From positions 7,065,432-7,129,431 of the forward strand of contig CM075760.1 in assembly GCA_037974335.1 (NCBI GenBank): a DNA stretch of 64,000 nucleotides, given 5' to 3'. The notes beneath the pieces are model-generated. The model was not told the DNA's origin. It made no database searches and was given only the letters and a program-made list of their open reading frames with translations. Position 1 is the stretch's first letter. Each line of letters begins with the position of its first letter. This DNA comes from Prionace glauca (taxonomy: Eukaryota; Chordata; Chondrichthyes; Carcharhiniformes; Carcharhinidae). The translations under genes were made by a program, and so were the position numbers. This document shows, one piece after another, positions 1-10,659 of the stretch.

Positions 1-1262
1 GGGGTAGGTGGTGTGATCAGCAAATTTGCTGATGACACTAAGATGGTTGGATTGGCGGGTACTGAGGAGCAGTGCCTGGCAATGCAACAGGACATAGATA
101 GGCTGGTAGATTGGGCAGATAGATGGCAAATGGAATTTAATCTGGAGAAATGCGAGGTGATGCACTTTGGCCGGAATAATGTGGAAGGGAGTTATATGAT
201 AAAAGGTAGAACTATCCGGAGTATAGATACGCAGAGAGACCTGGGGGTGCAGGTACACAAGTCCCTGAAGGTGTCGGTGCAGGTGCAGAATGTGATGAGG
301 AAAGCGTATGGCATGTTAGCCTTCATAGGAAGGGGTATTGAATATAAGAGTAGGAGTCTGATGTTGCAGTTGTATAGAACGTTGGTTAGGCCTCACCTGG
401 AGTACTGCGTCCAGTTTTGGTCGCCGTACTACCGGAAGGATGTAGAGATCCTGGAGAGAGTGCAGAGGAGATTTACCAGGATGTTGCCTGGTATGGAAGG
501 GTTGTCTTACGAGGAATGATTGAATGCACTTGGGCTGTTTTCCCTTGAGAGACGTCGGCTGAGGGGGGATCTAATAGAGGTTTATAAGATTATGAAGGGG
601 ACAGATAGAGTAGATGGTGATAAGCTTTTTCCGCTATTAGAAATGGATAGAACGAGGGGTCACGGGCTTAGGGTAAGGGGGGCTAGATATAAGACTAATA
701 TTAGAGGGCAGTTTTTCACACAAAGGGTAGTGGGGATGTGGAATGCACTGCCGAGTAAGGTGGTGGAAGCAAGCACGCTAGGGTTGTTCAAGAGTCACTT
801 GGACAGCCACATCAGCGGTCTACATATAGGAGGATATAGCAGGCCTTACTAAGCATTGTAGGCTTGGGGTCAGTTTTAACCTCAGGGATATAGAGTCTTT
901 AATAATGAAATTTTTATCCACAGGCACTTACCATCTCGAGGGCATCATGGCAGCTCAGAGGCTATCTCTGTTGCTGTGCGGACACATGGAGTTGGGCCTG
1001 TGTCCGTGGGAGTTTGCGCGTTCTCCCCGTGGTTGCGTGGGTTTCCTCCGGGTGCTCCGGTTTCCTCCAACATCCCAAAAATGTGCTTTTAGGCTGATTG
1101 ATTGGGTAACAAATTGTCCCTATATTGGACCTCCCTGATCCTCACACATTAGGCATAGACTAGAGTCACGAATAGGTCACTGACCATGGGACGGCGGCGC
1201 GGGCTCGTTGGGCCGAAGGGCCTGTTTCCCGTGCTGTGTTGTTCTTTGTTCTTTGTTCTTTG
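1..1262 (+). mobile_element. CR1-like LINE, 3' part of reverse transcriptase ORF plus 3' UTR (left end outside window)
   Basis: The reading frame from 13 to 852 encodes the C-terminal half of a CR1-clade reverse transcriptase. It starts at the SKFADDTK motif (catalytic FADD) and continues through the thumb and the FFTQRVV...WNALP tail typical of the family. One in-frame TGA at 517-519 replaces the Arg of the usual SYEERL motif, so the copy is dead. The 3' UTR runs from 853 and ends in short TTCTTTG repeats at about 1240-1262. The same 3' UTR recurs at 41279-41838. The 5' end lies outside the window. Confidence 0.9.
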
Positions 1263-1455
1263 CCTATGTGGAGTTTGCACTTTCTCGTCTAGGTTCTCCT
1301 GTTTCCCCTCACAGTCCAAAGTTAGGTTGATTGACCATATTAAATTGCCCTTTAGTGTTAGGGAAACTAGTAGGGACTACGGGGACTGGGCCTCGGTGTG
1401 ATTGCGAAGGATGCAGACTTAATGGGCCCAAAAGCCTCCTTCTGCACTGTTTGCA
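1263..1455 (+). mobile_element. SINE fragment (3' half), adjoining the LINE tail
   Basis: The stretch carries the recognisable SINE body (GTGGAGTTTGCA, then TTCTCCTGTTTCC, CACAGTCCAAA, and a 3' end AATGGGCCCAAAAGCCTCC). It matches the middle and 3' part of the well-preserved SINE at 42695-43033. The tRNA-like head is absent. Confidence 0.6.
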
Positions 1456-2620
1456 ATGGTAATTTAAATACTTGAACCCAATTTGCTTCAATGTTTTGAA
1501 GAAGATAAAGTGGTCAATAATCATTACAAAAACACCCGCATTGTAGCAGGATTGGAGCCTGATATTGATCAGAGGCCAGAGCGAGTGAGAGAAGGTGTGT
1601 CTGATGTGGAAAAGGATATGAAAATGTGAATGAAAACCCATTGTGAGAGCTGTTTTCTGAATTATTACACTGTAATCATTTCAGCACCATATTCATTTCT
1701 TTTATGAATGGAAGTGACACCGAAAAGATTTTCCTAGCCGGCTGGTATTGAATTGTAGGTAATGAGGACAAGCTTTACATATCCTCAGGAGACTGTTTAT
1801 CTGCTGTCTGAACTTTGCTCTCGTGTTTTGAACACACGGTTGTCGAGTTACTAGAAGTGCTGACATTATTATCTCTTAAACAAATCCCAAACTCCGAGGG
1901 TCTTGGCTCATTGAATACAGGATAACTAATCCGATTGAAGTTAGTAATTTTAAACAGAGGTGCCATTGAGAGACGTTACAGTCGTGGAAATGTGAAAACT
2001 TCAAGATTGTTCGACGGAACGTACAGTGACAACCAATACTTTTGTCCAAAGCTGCAGGTATACTTTTTAAGCATATCATCACAAACACATATCCCTTCCT
2101 TTGAACTATGCTGGGAAGGATTCCATAACTGATTATCAGACCCTGATAATGGGCCATTATCACTGAACGGCGGTAGAACCGCTCCTTCCTTCACCAACAA
2201 ATACTAGCTTTACCCTTGAATTGGGAGTTTCTGTTCGAACGGCAGGGACGTTGACAATGTGGAGAGTCAATCAACCACTCCGACATAAAATGCAATAAGT
2301 GTTCAATAATTGTCTCAGTGCTGCCTGAGGGGAATCTCGCAGTCATGGCTGAGCCGATGGTAAAGCTTAAACGGACTGATCCTGAATGAACCAAATCCTG
2401 GAGCAAGCCTGAGTTTGACGGTCACAATAATTAGTATCGGGTTTAACTGTCACCATCTGCTGTGTAAAACGGAAATATTCCTTCCATAAAGCACTGACTG
2501 TTCCCCAGCTCCGAGTGTTTCCAATCATTGGCAGCCAGCTCACCAGCCTGCCTATTCTCAATGTCACTGGGAACATCAGGAAGTGAAGTGAAAACATCCT
2601 GAGACTCACAGCAGATTACT
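1456..2620. other. No gene recognised
   Basis: About 1.2 kb of ordinary AT-rich sequence. Short frames on both strands have no family resemblance that I can see. The last 70 bases before 2686 resemble the region upstream of the V gene at 62808-63276 and are probably V promoter-proximal sequence. Confidence 0.4.
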
Positions 2621-2685
2621 GAGGGCGGGGTTTAGAACATGTCTTCAAAATCCCCAACTCCCCTTCTACAGAGCAGACAGAGACA

Positions 2686-3148
2686 ATGCGGCTGCTCAGC
2701 ATCTGGGTTGTGTGGGCAATATTTCTGACAGGTAAATGTGGACCAAACACATTTCAACTTTGTTTTTTACATTTTTGAAACATGGTGTAAAACAAAATTT
2801 TCAACAGTCGCCTGTCAGATCTTTTTATATTTGTTTTTCAGATCTGATTCATGGAGATTCTGTCACTCAGTCGCCTTCCTCAGATGTTAGGACAGAAGGA
2901 GAAGCGGTGACTTTAAATTGTAAATATGATACTAAAATGAGCTCCTACTATCTATACTGGTAACGGCAGCACCCAGACTCACAGCCTAAGTTTATATTGC
3001 GGAAAGGCTCGACCAGTGGTGAAGATAAAGCCGATTTTGCCAAAAGCCGTTTCTCTGTTGAGCTCCAGACTGAAAATAAATTCACCAGTTTAACTGTCCG
3101 GGACCTGAAGCTGGCTGACGCCGTTGTGTATTACTGCGCTTTCAGACT
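2686..3148 (+). pseudogene. T-cell receptor V segment pseudogene (TRAV/TRDV-like)
   Basis: The leader exon 2686-2731 encodes MRLLSIWVVWAIFLT and ends in phase 1 before a GTAAAT donor. The V exon 2842-3148 follows a TTTTTCAG acceptor. It has Cys in the TLNCKY motif, the hydrophobic LYW strand and a VVYYCAFR end. The codon after the framework-2 Trp is TAA where family members have TAC (WYRQ), so the segment cannot encode a full V domain. The rest of the frame is open. It is closest to the intact minus-strand genes at 12973-13538 and 62808-63276. A good 23-bp-spacer RSS follows directly, so the segment could still recombine. Loss of function is seen directly; TRA/TRD assignment is inferred. Confidence 0.87.
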
Positions 3149-3187
3149 CACAGTGACAGAAAACAAGCTCAGCATTGTACAAAAACT
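3149..3187 (+). promoter_or_regulatory. V recombination signal sequence, 23-bp spacer
   Basis: Heptamer CACAGTG at 3149-3155, a 23-bp spacer, and nonamer ACAAAAACT at 3179-3187. The heptamer is canonical. It abuts the CAFR end of the V pseudogene at 2686-3148. Confidence 0.9.
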
Positions 3188-4700
3188 GTTCTTCTTTTTA
3201 CTGCAGAATGCAGCTGCTATCTGTTGTCGCTTGTGTAAAATCGCGGTCGGTGTAGCCACAATGCACAGAGAAAGGAAACCAAAGCAACTTCCAATGAAAC
3301 TGTTCCCAGGAGCAGCTACACAAACAAACTGCCGATTTCAATCCGACAAACAAATCAGCACAGAGTCATATTTGAAGATACCGGTTCTAATCCCGGCCTT
3401 TAATAACTTGTTCTCTGTCCTCAGGATGTTCATGCCTCACTTCCGTCTGTGTCTCTGGTTCTGTGAGACCACTTGGTGGCGATCTGGTGCTGACATGGAA
3501 AGAAAAGGCTACAGTCATATCTTGATAGGGGAACGGCCGCAGTTTCAGAGACTGGGGGAGGTGGAAGAGGTGGTAGGGGAATGTAATCCTGATCTGTGTA
3601 TTATCATCGGAAAAATTTGCATTGTTAGTGCTGACAGAAACCACACTAGCCCCCAAGAAGCATTCTGAAGCTCAGTGGGCACGGGGGAAAATCTACTTGG
3701 GGTTGGTTTAAAGATCACAGTCACCGCTTTGCGAAATCTGTTCAGCGCGTATAAGTTTTCTCTTATTCGGCAACACATTCTGTTTAAATAATCTGTGTGA
3801 GCAGGCCGCAGTCAAAAGCTCCAGAAAACTGCGAGGGGATACGGAGAGAGGGTTGTTCAATATTACAGTCACGGAAAACACATCGAAAGGAAAAAAAGTA
3901 CATTGAAGTAATGAAATTTATGAAGATTGCTGTCAGTATAACTGTACACTGGAGTTAACTAATACCATTCCGTAAATGTTCTTGATGTTGTTTTAGTTTT
4001 GAGGCTGCCGGTGACTCAGCCTTTCGAGGCGGAACTTTTGATTTTGTTTTGCAATGCGAGCGCTGTTTGGAACTTCCAGTGTGGAATTTTCGTCCTGAAT
4101 CTGTTACTTCTCTACTGGCTGTGTAGCTCAGAAATGCAGTATCAGAGAAAACATCTCCGTGATATTTCAAGGGACCGTTTTGTACCTTTTGTGAAAATCA
4201 GCAGAGATCTTGTCTTGTACGTTTGGAGACATTTTTCAGCCCTCAGAAAAAGAGAGAATCTGGAGAATGTATCCACAAGATAGATCGCATCAGACCCGAA
4301 CAGAGGAGTTAAATGTGAGGCTCACTTCAACTAAACAATTAGATGTAAACCTTTAACGTTTATTTGATAACCCAACCTTTTTAGCATACACTAAATTTGG
4401 AAGTTTCACCTATTCACTTTCGTAGTATTTCCCCGCTCTGTTTGATATGTCTCTATCACAGGAAAAGTCTTAAATCATCTTCCCAATTGACTCCCGTCTC
4501 AAACTCAGTCTGATTAATGACAGTGACTCAAATACTCGGAACATCTTCATCCACATTCAACACTTGCATTTCCTTCTTCAAAGCGATTTCTTCCAGGTCA
4601 ATTGAAGGTAAAAATGTCTCTTAGCTCAATTAGGATCAACCTAGCTGTGTTTACTCGCCTCGCTCTGAACAGCAGAGTGTATGGTCAATGTCTCAGTTCT
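3188..4700. other. Intergenic, nothing recognised
   Basis: Downstream flank of one V segment and upstream flank of the next. Open frames here have no recognisable domain, and no clear repeat family was identified. Confidence 0.35.
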
Positions 4701-4728
4701 CTCTAATCAACAATTGTGTTGAAGTCAA

Positions 4729-4797
4729 TGACGTCAGGCCAATCAGATCCAGTGATTTCAGCTCTTCCTGCCGTACGTCCTGTAGGAAGTGACATCA
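4729..4797 (+). promoter_or_regulatory. V-gene promoter with CRE and TCR V decamer-like site
   Basis: A perfect palindromic CRE, TGACGTCA, lies at 4729-4736 and is followed by a CCAAT motif. AGTGACATCA at 4788-4797 resembles the conserved CRE-like decamer known from mammalian TCR V promoters. The two lie about 160 and 95 bp upstream of the leader ATG at 4890, the expected position. Function is inferred. Confidence 0.6.
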
Positions 4798-4889
4798 GAC
4801 CAGCCTCAGCCAATGGTCTCAGCCTTGTCTTGTTCGATATTCTGAGCTTTGGGAGACACAAGAGTCTCTGGAATCCAGGAACAGCAGCA

Positions 4890-5887
4890 ATGCGGCGCTC
4901 GGTCCTCACTGTGATCTGGGTGACATTCATTGTCGGTAAGTTTCACTCTTTAAAAAGGAGGAATAAATTTGAAAAGCAGGGCGCTCCTGTTAATCAGACA
5001 TCGGGCCTGCCTTAGAGCATTTGAGTCTTTGCTCTTGGCTTTTCCTTACAGGAATACCGGCTGGCAAAACACACAGCTAGCCTGATACCAGAATTGGGAG
5101 ATGGCAACAGAATGCAATCTAAACATTATGGTTAATTTATTTTCTGGCAGAAGATTAAAGAGTAACCTGATTGATGTATTTACAATGATGAAGAGGTTCA
5201 GTACGGCGGACGGGGAAAGGATGATTCCATTCGGGGAGGATTCCAAATCGATATCCCATAAATCTGAGTGAAATGAAAAGATCAACTGGAAATTACAACG
5301 AATCTCCTTTCGAGGGAGTTCTATAGAAAGTGACTCACATGAACACAATGAACACTTGAAGAGAGGAGTAAAGACACAGTTGGGATGGGGAAAGATTAGT
5401 CAGTGAGGGGGAAAGGGACAGAGGCATTGAGATGGCGGACTCTTCAGGGGATTCTGAACGGGAACGTAGATCAGTTGGAGCGAGTTTGATATTATTTAAT
5501 GCCTATTTTTATGTTACACCGACTGTGAATTTTCACCCTCCGTTCAGCTGAATGTTTTTTATTTCTTTTACCGTGTTTTCCAGATCTGAGCAATGGAGAT
5601 TCTGTTCCTCAGCAGGAATCCTCACTCACACGGACAGAGGGAGAAAGAGTCACTTTAAGCTGCACCTATACCGACGATGCAGATTATTTATTCTGGTAAC
5701 GTCAATACCCAGGCAGACAGCCCGAGTTTGCGGTCCGGAGGCATACGGGCGGCCGTGCTGAATGGAAGGCGGATTTCGCTCAGACCCGGTTTTCTGATAC
5801 AATCGAGAAATCAGAAAAGTTGTACCGATTGACCATCTCGGAGCTGCTGCTGTCTGACACCGCGGTCTATTACTGTGCACAGAATCT
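4890..5887 (+). pseudogene. T-cell receptor V segment pseudogene (TRAV/TRDV-like)
   Basis: Leader exon 4890-4935 (MRRSVLTVIWVTFIV, phase 1, GTAAGT donor); 648-bp intron; V exon 5584-5887 after a TTTTCCAG acceptor. The V frame has Cys in TLSCTYTDD, the FW of framework 2, and a DTAVYYCAQN end. The codon after the Trp is TAA, the same place as in the pseudogene at 2686-3148. The remainder is open through the RSS. The promoter has a perfect CRE and the RSS is canonical, so this is otherwise a well-preserved V segment killed at one codon. Confidence 0.87.
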
Positions 5888-5926
5888 CACAGTGATGAAA
5901 ATTGGTGAAATCCTCGTACAAAAACT
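5888..5926 (+). promoter_or_regulatory. V recombination signal sequence, 23-bp spacer
   Basis: Heptamer CACAGTG at 5888-5894, a 23-bp spacer, nonamer ACAAAAACT at 5918-5926. It is intact although the V exon it serves carries a stop. Confidence 0.9.
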
Positions 5927-6342
5927 GCCGCAGGTTTCTGGGTCACAGCTGTTGTCTGCTGGGTGCCGGTTATAACAGCGGGTCTGACATTGACACGTGA
6001 ATGTATTCCCGTGAACACAAACCCCGAGAACAATCCACATAAACACCATTCAAAACCGTTCACATCGAAGGCAGATTCCTGCTGATTCTGAGATTCGCTG
6101 TACGAGGGAAGAATTGGCTGCTCTTTATTTGGGGGTCACTCGGCACTAACATTGAAAATACAAGCGAAGTATCATTCAATAGTGTAAACTGAAACCTGCC
6201 AGCTGAGGCAAACCCTAATAACTAACCGTAACTAAACACCTCTCATTTAAATTCACTTACAGACTGAGAATTATTAACATAAGGAGTACAAAAGGATTGT
6301 TCCAGTCACGATTAGGAGCTGATAAACGATTAATAGAATTAA

Positions 6343-7522
6343 TAAGAACATAAGAAATATAAGAACGTAAGAACATAAGAAATAGGAGCAGGAGTAGGCC
6401 ATCTGGCCCTTCGAGCCTGCCCCGCCATTCAATAAGATCATGGCTGATCTGTTGTGACTCAGCTCCACCTTCCCGCCCTCTCCCCATAACCCTTAATCCC
6501 TTCTCTTATCAAAAACCCATCAACCCGTTTCTTAAAAATATTTAGCGACGCAGCCTCCACCACTTCAACGGGCAGAGAATTCCAGAGATTCACCACCCTT
6601 TGAGTGAAGAAGTTCCTCCTCAACTCCGTTCCAAACCGCCCCCCCCCCATTATCTTGAGGCTGTGCCCCCTAGTCCTGCTGTCCTTTCTGAGCGGGAAGA
6701 GCCTCTCCATCTCTATCCTATCCATCCCATTCATCATCTTATACGTCTCAATGAGATCTCCCCTCATTCTTCTAAACTCTAACGAGTACAAGCCTAGTTT
6801 ATTCAGCCTCTCCTCTTAGCTCAACCCCCTCAACTCCGGCATCACCCTAGTAAACCTCCTCTGCACTCCCTCCAAGGCCAAAATATCCTTGCGTAAGTAC
6901 GGCGCCCAAAACTGCACACAGTACTCCAGCTGCGGCCTCACCAATGCCCTATACAGCTGCAGCTACTTTTATATTCAATCCCCCTTGCTGTGAAGGCCAG
7001 CATCCCATTCGCCTTCCTGACCACCTGCTGCACCTGCAAGCTGGGTTTTTGCGACTCATGCACAAGGACCCCGAGGTCTCTCTGCACCGTCACCTGCTGC
7101 AGTTTTTCGCCACGTAAGTAATAGTCCTTCCTACCATTATTCCTACCAAAGTGGACCACCTCGCACTTGCCAACATTAAATTCCATTTGCCAGTTCCTGG
7201 CCCATTCGCCCAGCCTATCTAGATCCTTCTGTAGAGTCTCCACACCCTCCGCACAATTTGCCGTTCCACCACTCTTGGTGTCACCAACAAATTTTGACAC
7301 CATACACTTGGTTCCCTCCTCCAGATCATCTATAAATGGTAAATAGCTGAGGTCCTAGCACCGACCCCTGGGGCACTCCACTAGTCACCATCCGCCAATA
7401 TGAATAGCACCCATTGACCCCCACTCTCTGCCTCCTATTTGACAACCAATCCTCTATCCACGCTAACACCCTACTCCCAACTCCATGTCCCCTGACCTTC
7501 TGCAATAATCTCTTGTGAGGTA
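6343..7522 (-). mobile_element. CR1 LINE, 5'-truncated copy (family I)
   Basis: Read on the minus strand, the copy starts inside the reverse transcriptase finger/palm (PHKRLLQKVRGHG, then VPQGSVLGPQ) and runs to the GYGERAGRWS end and a 3' tail of TTCTTAT(G) repeats, seen on the plus strand as CATAAGAA repeats at 6343-6385. The frame is broken at several places, including a small deletion near 6960. The same family gives the copies at 22481, 25271, 31606, 42167, 52541 and 59971. Confidence 0.9.
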
Positions 7523-8276
7523 ATGATTTCAAGCGGAAGAATTGTTATGGCTTCAGCAGTGGAACAGATGACATGAAAACAGGTTAAATACAGTCATCAG
7601 TTTCTGAGTGAAAAACTGCTTCCACTTCGCTGGAGGTCGGAGAGTTTACAGTTCCATCTGCCTTCCATTTTTTTTAACTTCAGACTTTTGATTCACCAAA
7701 AACAAGCTTCTCCTTTCATCTGTCATGTTTAGATGGAACACAGGGGACTGTATCAGCCAATATAAACAGCGTTTCCTGTTCGCTAGAACATGAAATCGAC
7801 AGTGAGGTTAAATAGTCCCGCAAGCTGCTCGTGTGACACCTTCAATTCCCAAATCCCACCAACCTCATCACTGTGGCTTCTGTGGAACTTACAAGGTAAC
7901 ACACGACAGGCATTCATCACGGAGAGCAACTGGCACAATCATTTACCAAATGCTATCATATCGCTTCTCTTCCTGTTTCTGTCGCTGCCTCTCATCCAGC
8001 TCCCTCTGGCTGTCCAGCTCCCAGAGCCAATTAGCTGTTTGATAGAAGCACAGACAGTTGGTGAACCCGAGCTTTCCCTGGAAAGCAGGGAAAGCGATTA
8101 TATGACACACGGCATTGAGAGGAGATGGAGTTTAGAGGTGACAGTACAAAGAGACAGAGATACCTCATCTTCCTGATCCAGTTACTGATGACAGGAATGT
8201 ACAGAGTGCGAATAATCCACTGTCAAACTCTCCTTCCAGTCTTGAGCACGGAGTTAAGTTTTGAAGTGTTTGAAGT
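7523..8276. other. Intergenic, nothing recognised
   Basis: No domain, RNA gene or clear repeat recognised. A frame of 128 codons at 7790-8176 has no resemblance to a known family and is judged chance. Confidence 0.35.
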
Positions 8277-8770
8277 TTTGCTACAGTCATTCAGGGTTTT
8301 GTTGAGACCACATTTGGAATAGTGTGTGCAGTTTGGATCCCCGTATTTTAGACAAAATAAAAACAAAATCTGAGGATGCTGGAAACTGAATCAAAAACAG
8401 AAAATGCTGGAAATTCTCAACAGCTTTAATGAGAAGGAATAGTTAGCATTGAAAAACTGCAGGAACTCTATGATTGTATGCGTTTGATAGGGTGGAAGCT
8501 GAGGCATTATTTTCCCTGATCCGGGAATATAAAACACGGGGCACAATCCAGGATAAGGCGCTGATAATTCACGATCAGAAAAAATTGCTTCACTCAAAGG
8601 GTAGTGAAGCTTTCAAATTCTCTACGCCAGAGGGCTGTAGATGCTCCATCATTGAACACATTTCAATTTGGGTTAGACAGATTTATGATCTATAAAATAA
8701 TGAATGGAAGCAGGGATATGGAATTGGAACAAATGCTCGGTCACAAATTCATGTCTGGATTCTAATTGTT
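8277..8770 (+). mobile_element. Old CR1-like LINE 3' fragment, with a SINE-like scrap
   Basis: 8277-8348 encodes a decayed version of the motif VLLRPHLEYCVQFGSPYF, with TAG for the Tyr. 8480-8700 continues with a diverged DRVEAEALFSL...TRG and LLHSKGSE...FSTPEG tail. Between them, 8360-8412 holds a piece of a dispersed repeat (GATGCTGGAAACTGAATC). The 3' part is shared with 28860-29130. Confidence 0.6.
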
Positions 8771-9750
8771 AAGTTTAATGGTATAATGGAAGCATGTATA
8801 CAACGTTATATGTAAGATGTCGGTAGTCAATAGTCATTAAATAATGTTGGTGACAACAGATAACAGTGTAGCCGGTAACACTTGAGAGATGTTTTTTATT
8901 GATGCCCACGGAACCTATTGCCAATCCGCAGCGGTTCGCTTAAGAATGGTGACGGTGAGAAAATAGTGCAAGCTCCGTCCCTGGGTGGGCTCGAACCACC
9001 AACCTTTCGGTTAATAGCCGAATACGCTGACCCATTGCGCCGCCGAGACTGAGACAGCAGCTGATGCAGATATTCTAAACAAGGATGTCAATGACCACAA
9101 TTCTATTTCCGCAAAACTTTGTTCCAGAACTGCAGCGTGACAGCACCGTGTACAATTCTATACAAGTCTCTTCAGTTACGTTGATCCTGCAACATTGCTG
9201 TCGTGTGTTGGTCATTCCCTTTCTCCTCTGAATGTGCAGGTAAAATGAATCCATGTGTCTTATTGCAGGGAGGAATTCAATGGGACGGAAGGGAACTGAC
9301 AAACAGAAGCCCAAGGATCCAATATTTACTCTCAATCATCAATAACACCGTTCCCAGCTGCAACTCCATCCTAATATTGTGATCCATTTCCCTCAGGATC
9401 TGTCCCAAGATTTAATTTTTCCCTTCTTTTGTCCTCATTTTGAAGTGAAATTCACTTCAATGCCCAACATAAATTGAATTGCAAACCTGAAGGTTGACCT
9501 TGGGGAACAAGTCTCTGGGTAAAACAGATGCCCATTTCTAGATTCACAGTACTCAGCGTTTCACGCAAATGAAATAATTTAACACTGAAAAGTTTTGGAA
9601 ACTTGGTGTGAATATTGACTGTGATTCACCCAGGTATCGGGTAAATGCTGCTCGATGGTTCAGTGAGAGGGATATAATCTATGTACGTTTTGCTCAGCTT
9701 GTGTTCGGTGTACTGGGAGGCTTCAACCGGGTTGAATTTTGTGTCCCAGA
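8385..9750 (+). repeat. Segmental duplication, copy 1 (partner 28800-30140)
   Basis: About 1.35 kb aligns by eye with 28800-30140 in the same orientation: the LINE 3' fragment, the spacer, the tRNA-Asn gene and some 700 bp beyond. Copy 1 is then interrupted by a CR1 insertion at 9753-10659. The shared sequence resumes briefly at about 10665 (GAAGCTGCAGTCGC). Confidence 0.8.
8976..9049 (-). tRNA. tRNA-Asn-like gene with anticodon ATT (probably decayed)
   Basis: The 74-nt minus-strand sequence folds as tRNA-Asn and is the duplicate of the Asn(GTT) gene at 29346-29419. The anticodon loop reads CTATTAA where the partner has CTGTTAA, giving anticodon ATT. The acceptor stem has a G-A mismatch at pair 6-67 and the D-arm/anticodon junction is altered. 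The T arm and B box (GGTTCGAGCCC) are good. Likely a pseudogene or a poorly working copy. Confidence 0.75.
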
Positions 9751-9752
9751 GA

Positions 9753-10659
9753 TAGAACATAGAACATAGAACATAGAACATTACAGCACAAACAGGCCCT
9801 TCGGCCCTCGAGTTGCGCCGATCGCATCAACCCCACCAATCTATAGGCCTATCTATAACCCCCAATCCCATTAAACCCCATATACTCATCCAGAAGTCTT
9901 TTAAAAGACCCCAGCGAGTTCGCCTCCACCACCGACGACGGCAGCCGATTCCATTCACTCACCACCCTCTGAGTGAAAAACTTACCCCTAACATCACCTC
10001 TGTACTTTCCTCCCCGCATCTTAAATCTGTGTCCTCTCGTAGCGACCATTTCAACCCGGGGAAATAGCCTCTGAGAGTCCACCCTATCTATTCCTCTCAA
10101 CATTTTATAAACTTCTATCAGGTCGCCTCTCAACCTTCGCCTCTCCAGGGAAAAGAGTCCCAGCTCCCTCAACCTATCTTCATAAGGCATGCCTCCCAGT
10201 CCAGGCAACATCCTTGTAAATCTCCTCTGCACCCTTTCAATAGCTTCTACGTCTTTCCTATAGTGAGGCGACCAGAACTGCGCACAGTACTCCAAATGAG
10301 GCCTGACGAGGGTCCTGTAAAGTTGCAGCATTACCTCCCGACTCCTAAACTCAATCCCTCGATTAATGAAGGCCAGTACACCATACGCCTTCTTGACCAC
10401 CTCCTCCACCTGCGAGGCCGATTTAAGAATCCTGTGAACCCGGACCCCGAGATCCTTCTGCTCTTCAACGCTACTAAGACCCCTGCCCTTAATAGTGTAC
10501 TCGTTCATCCCGTTGGTTCTGCCGAAATGGACGACTACACATTTATCCGCGTTGAAGTCCATCTGCCACTTCTCCGCCCATTCCTGCATCCTATCTATGT
10601 CCTGCTGCAACTTTTGACATCCTTCCAGACCATCCACAACACCGCCGACCTTCGTAATC
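9753..10659 (-). mobile_element. CR1-like LINE, 5'-truncated copy (family II)
   Basis: The minus strand encodes about 262 codons in one open frame (10637 to 9849). It begins within the palm region after FADD and runs through VHFGRTNG, LVRPHLEYCAQFWSPHYRK and the FFTQRVVSEWNRLP tail. The 3' end is a 7-bp repeat, TGTTCTA, on the minus strand (9753-9780). The copy sits in the segmental duplication, and the partner copy at about 30130 lacks it. Confidence 0.9.

Noticed and set aside
7790-8176. Frame of 128 codons downstream of a CR1 copy
   Set aside because: No recognisable domain; composition is like the flanks.
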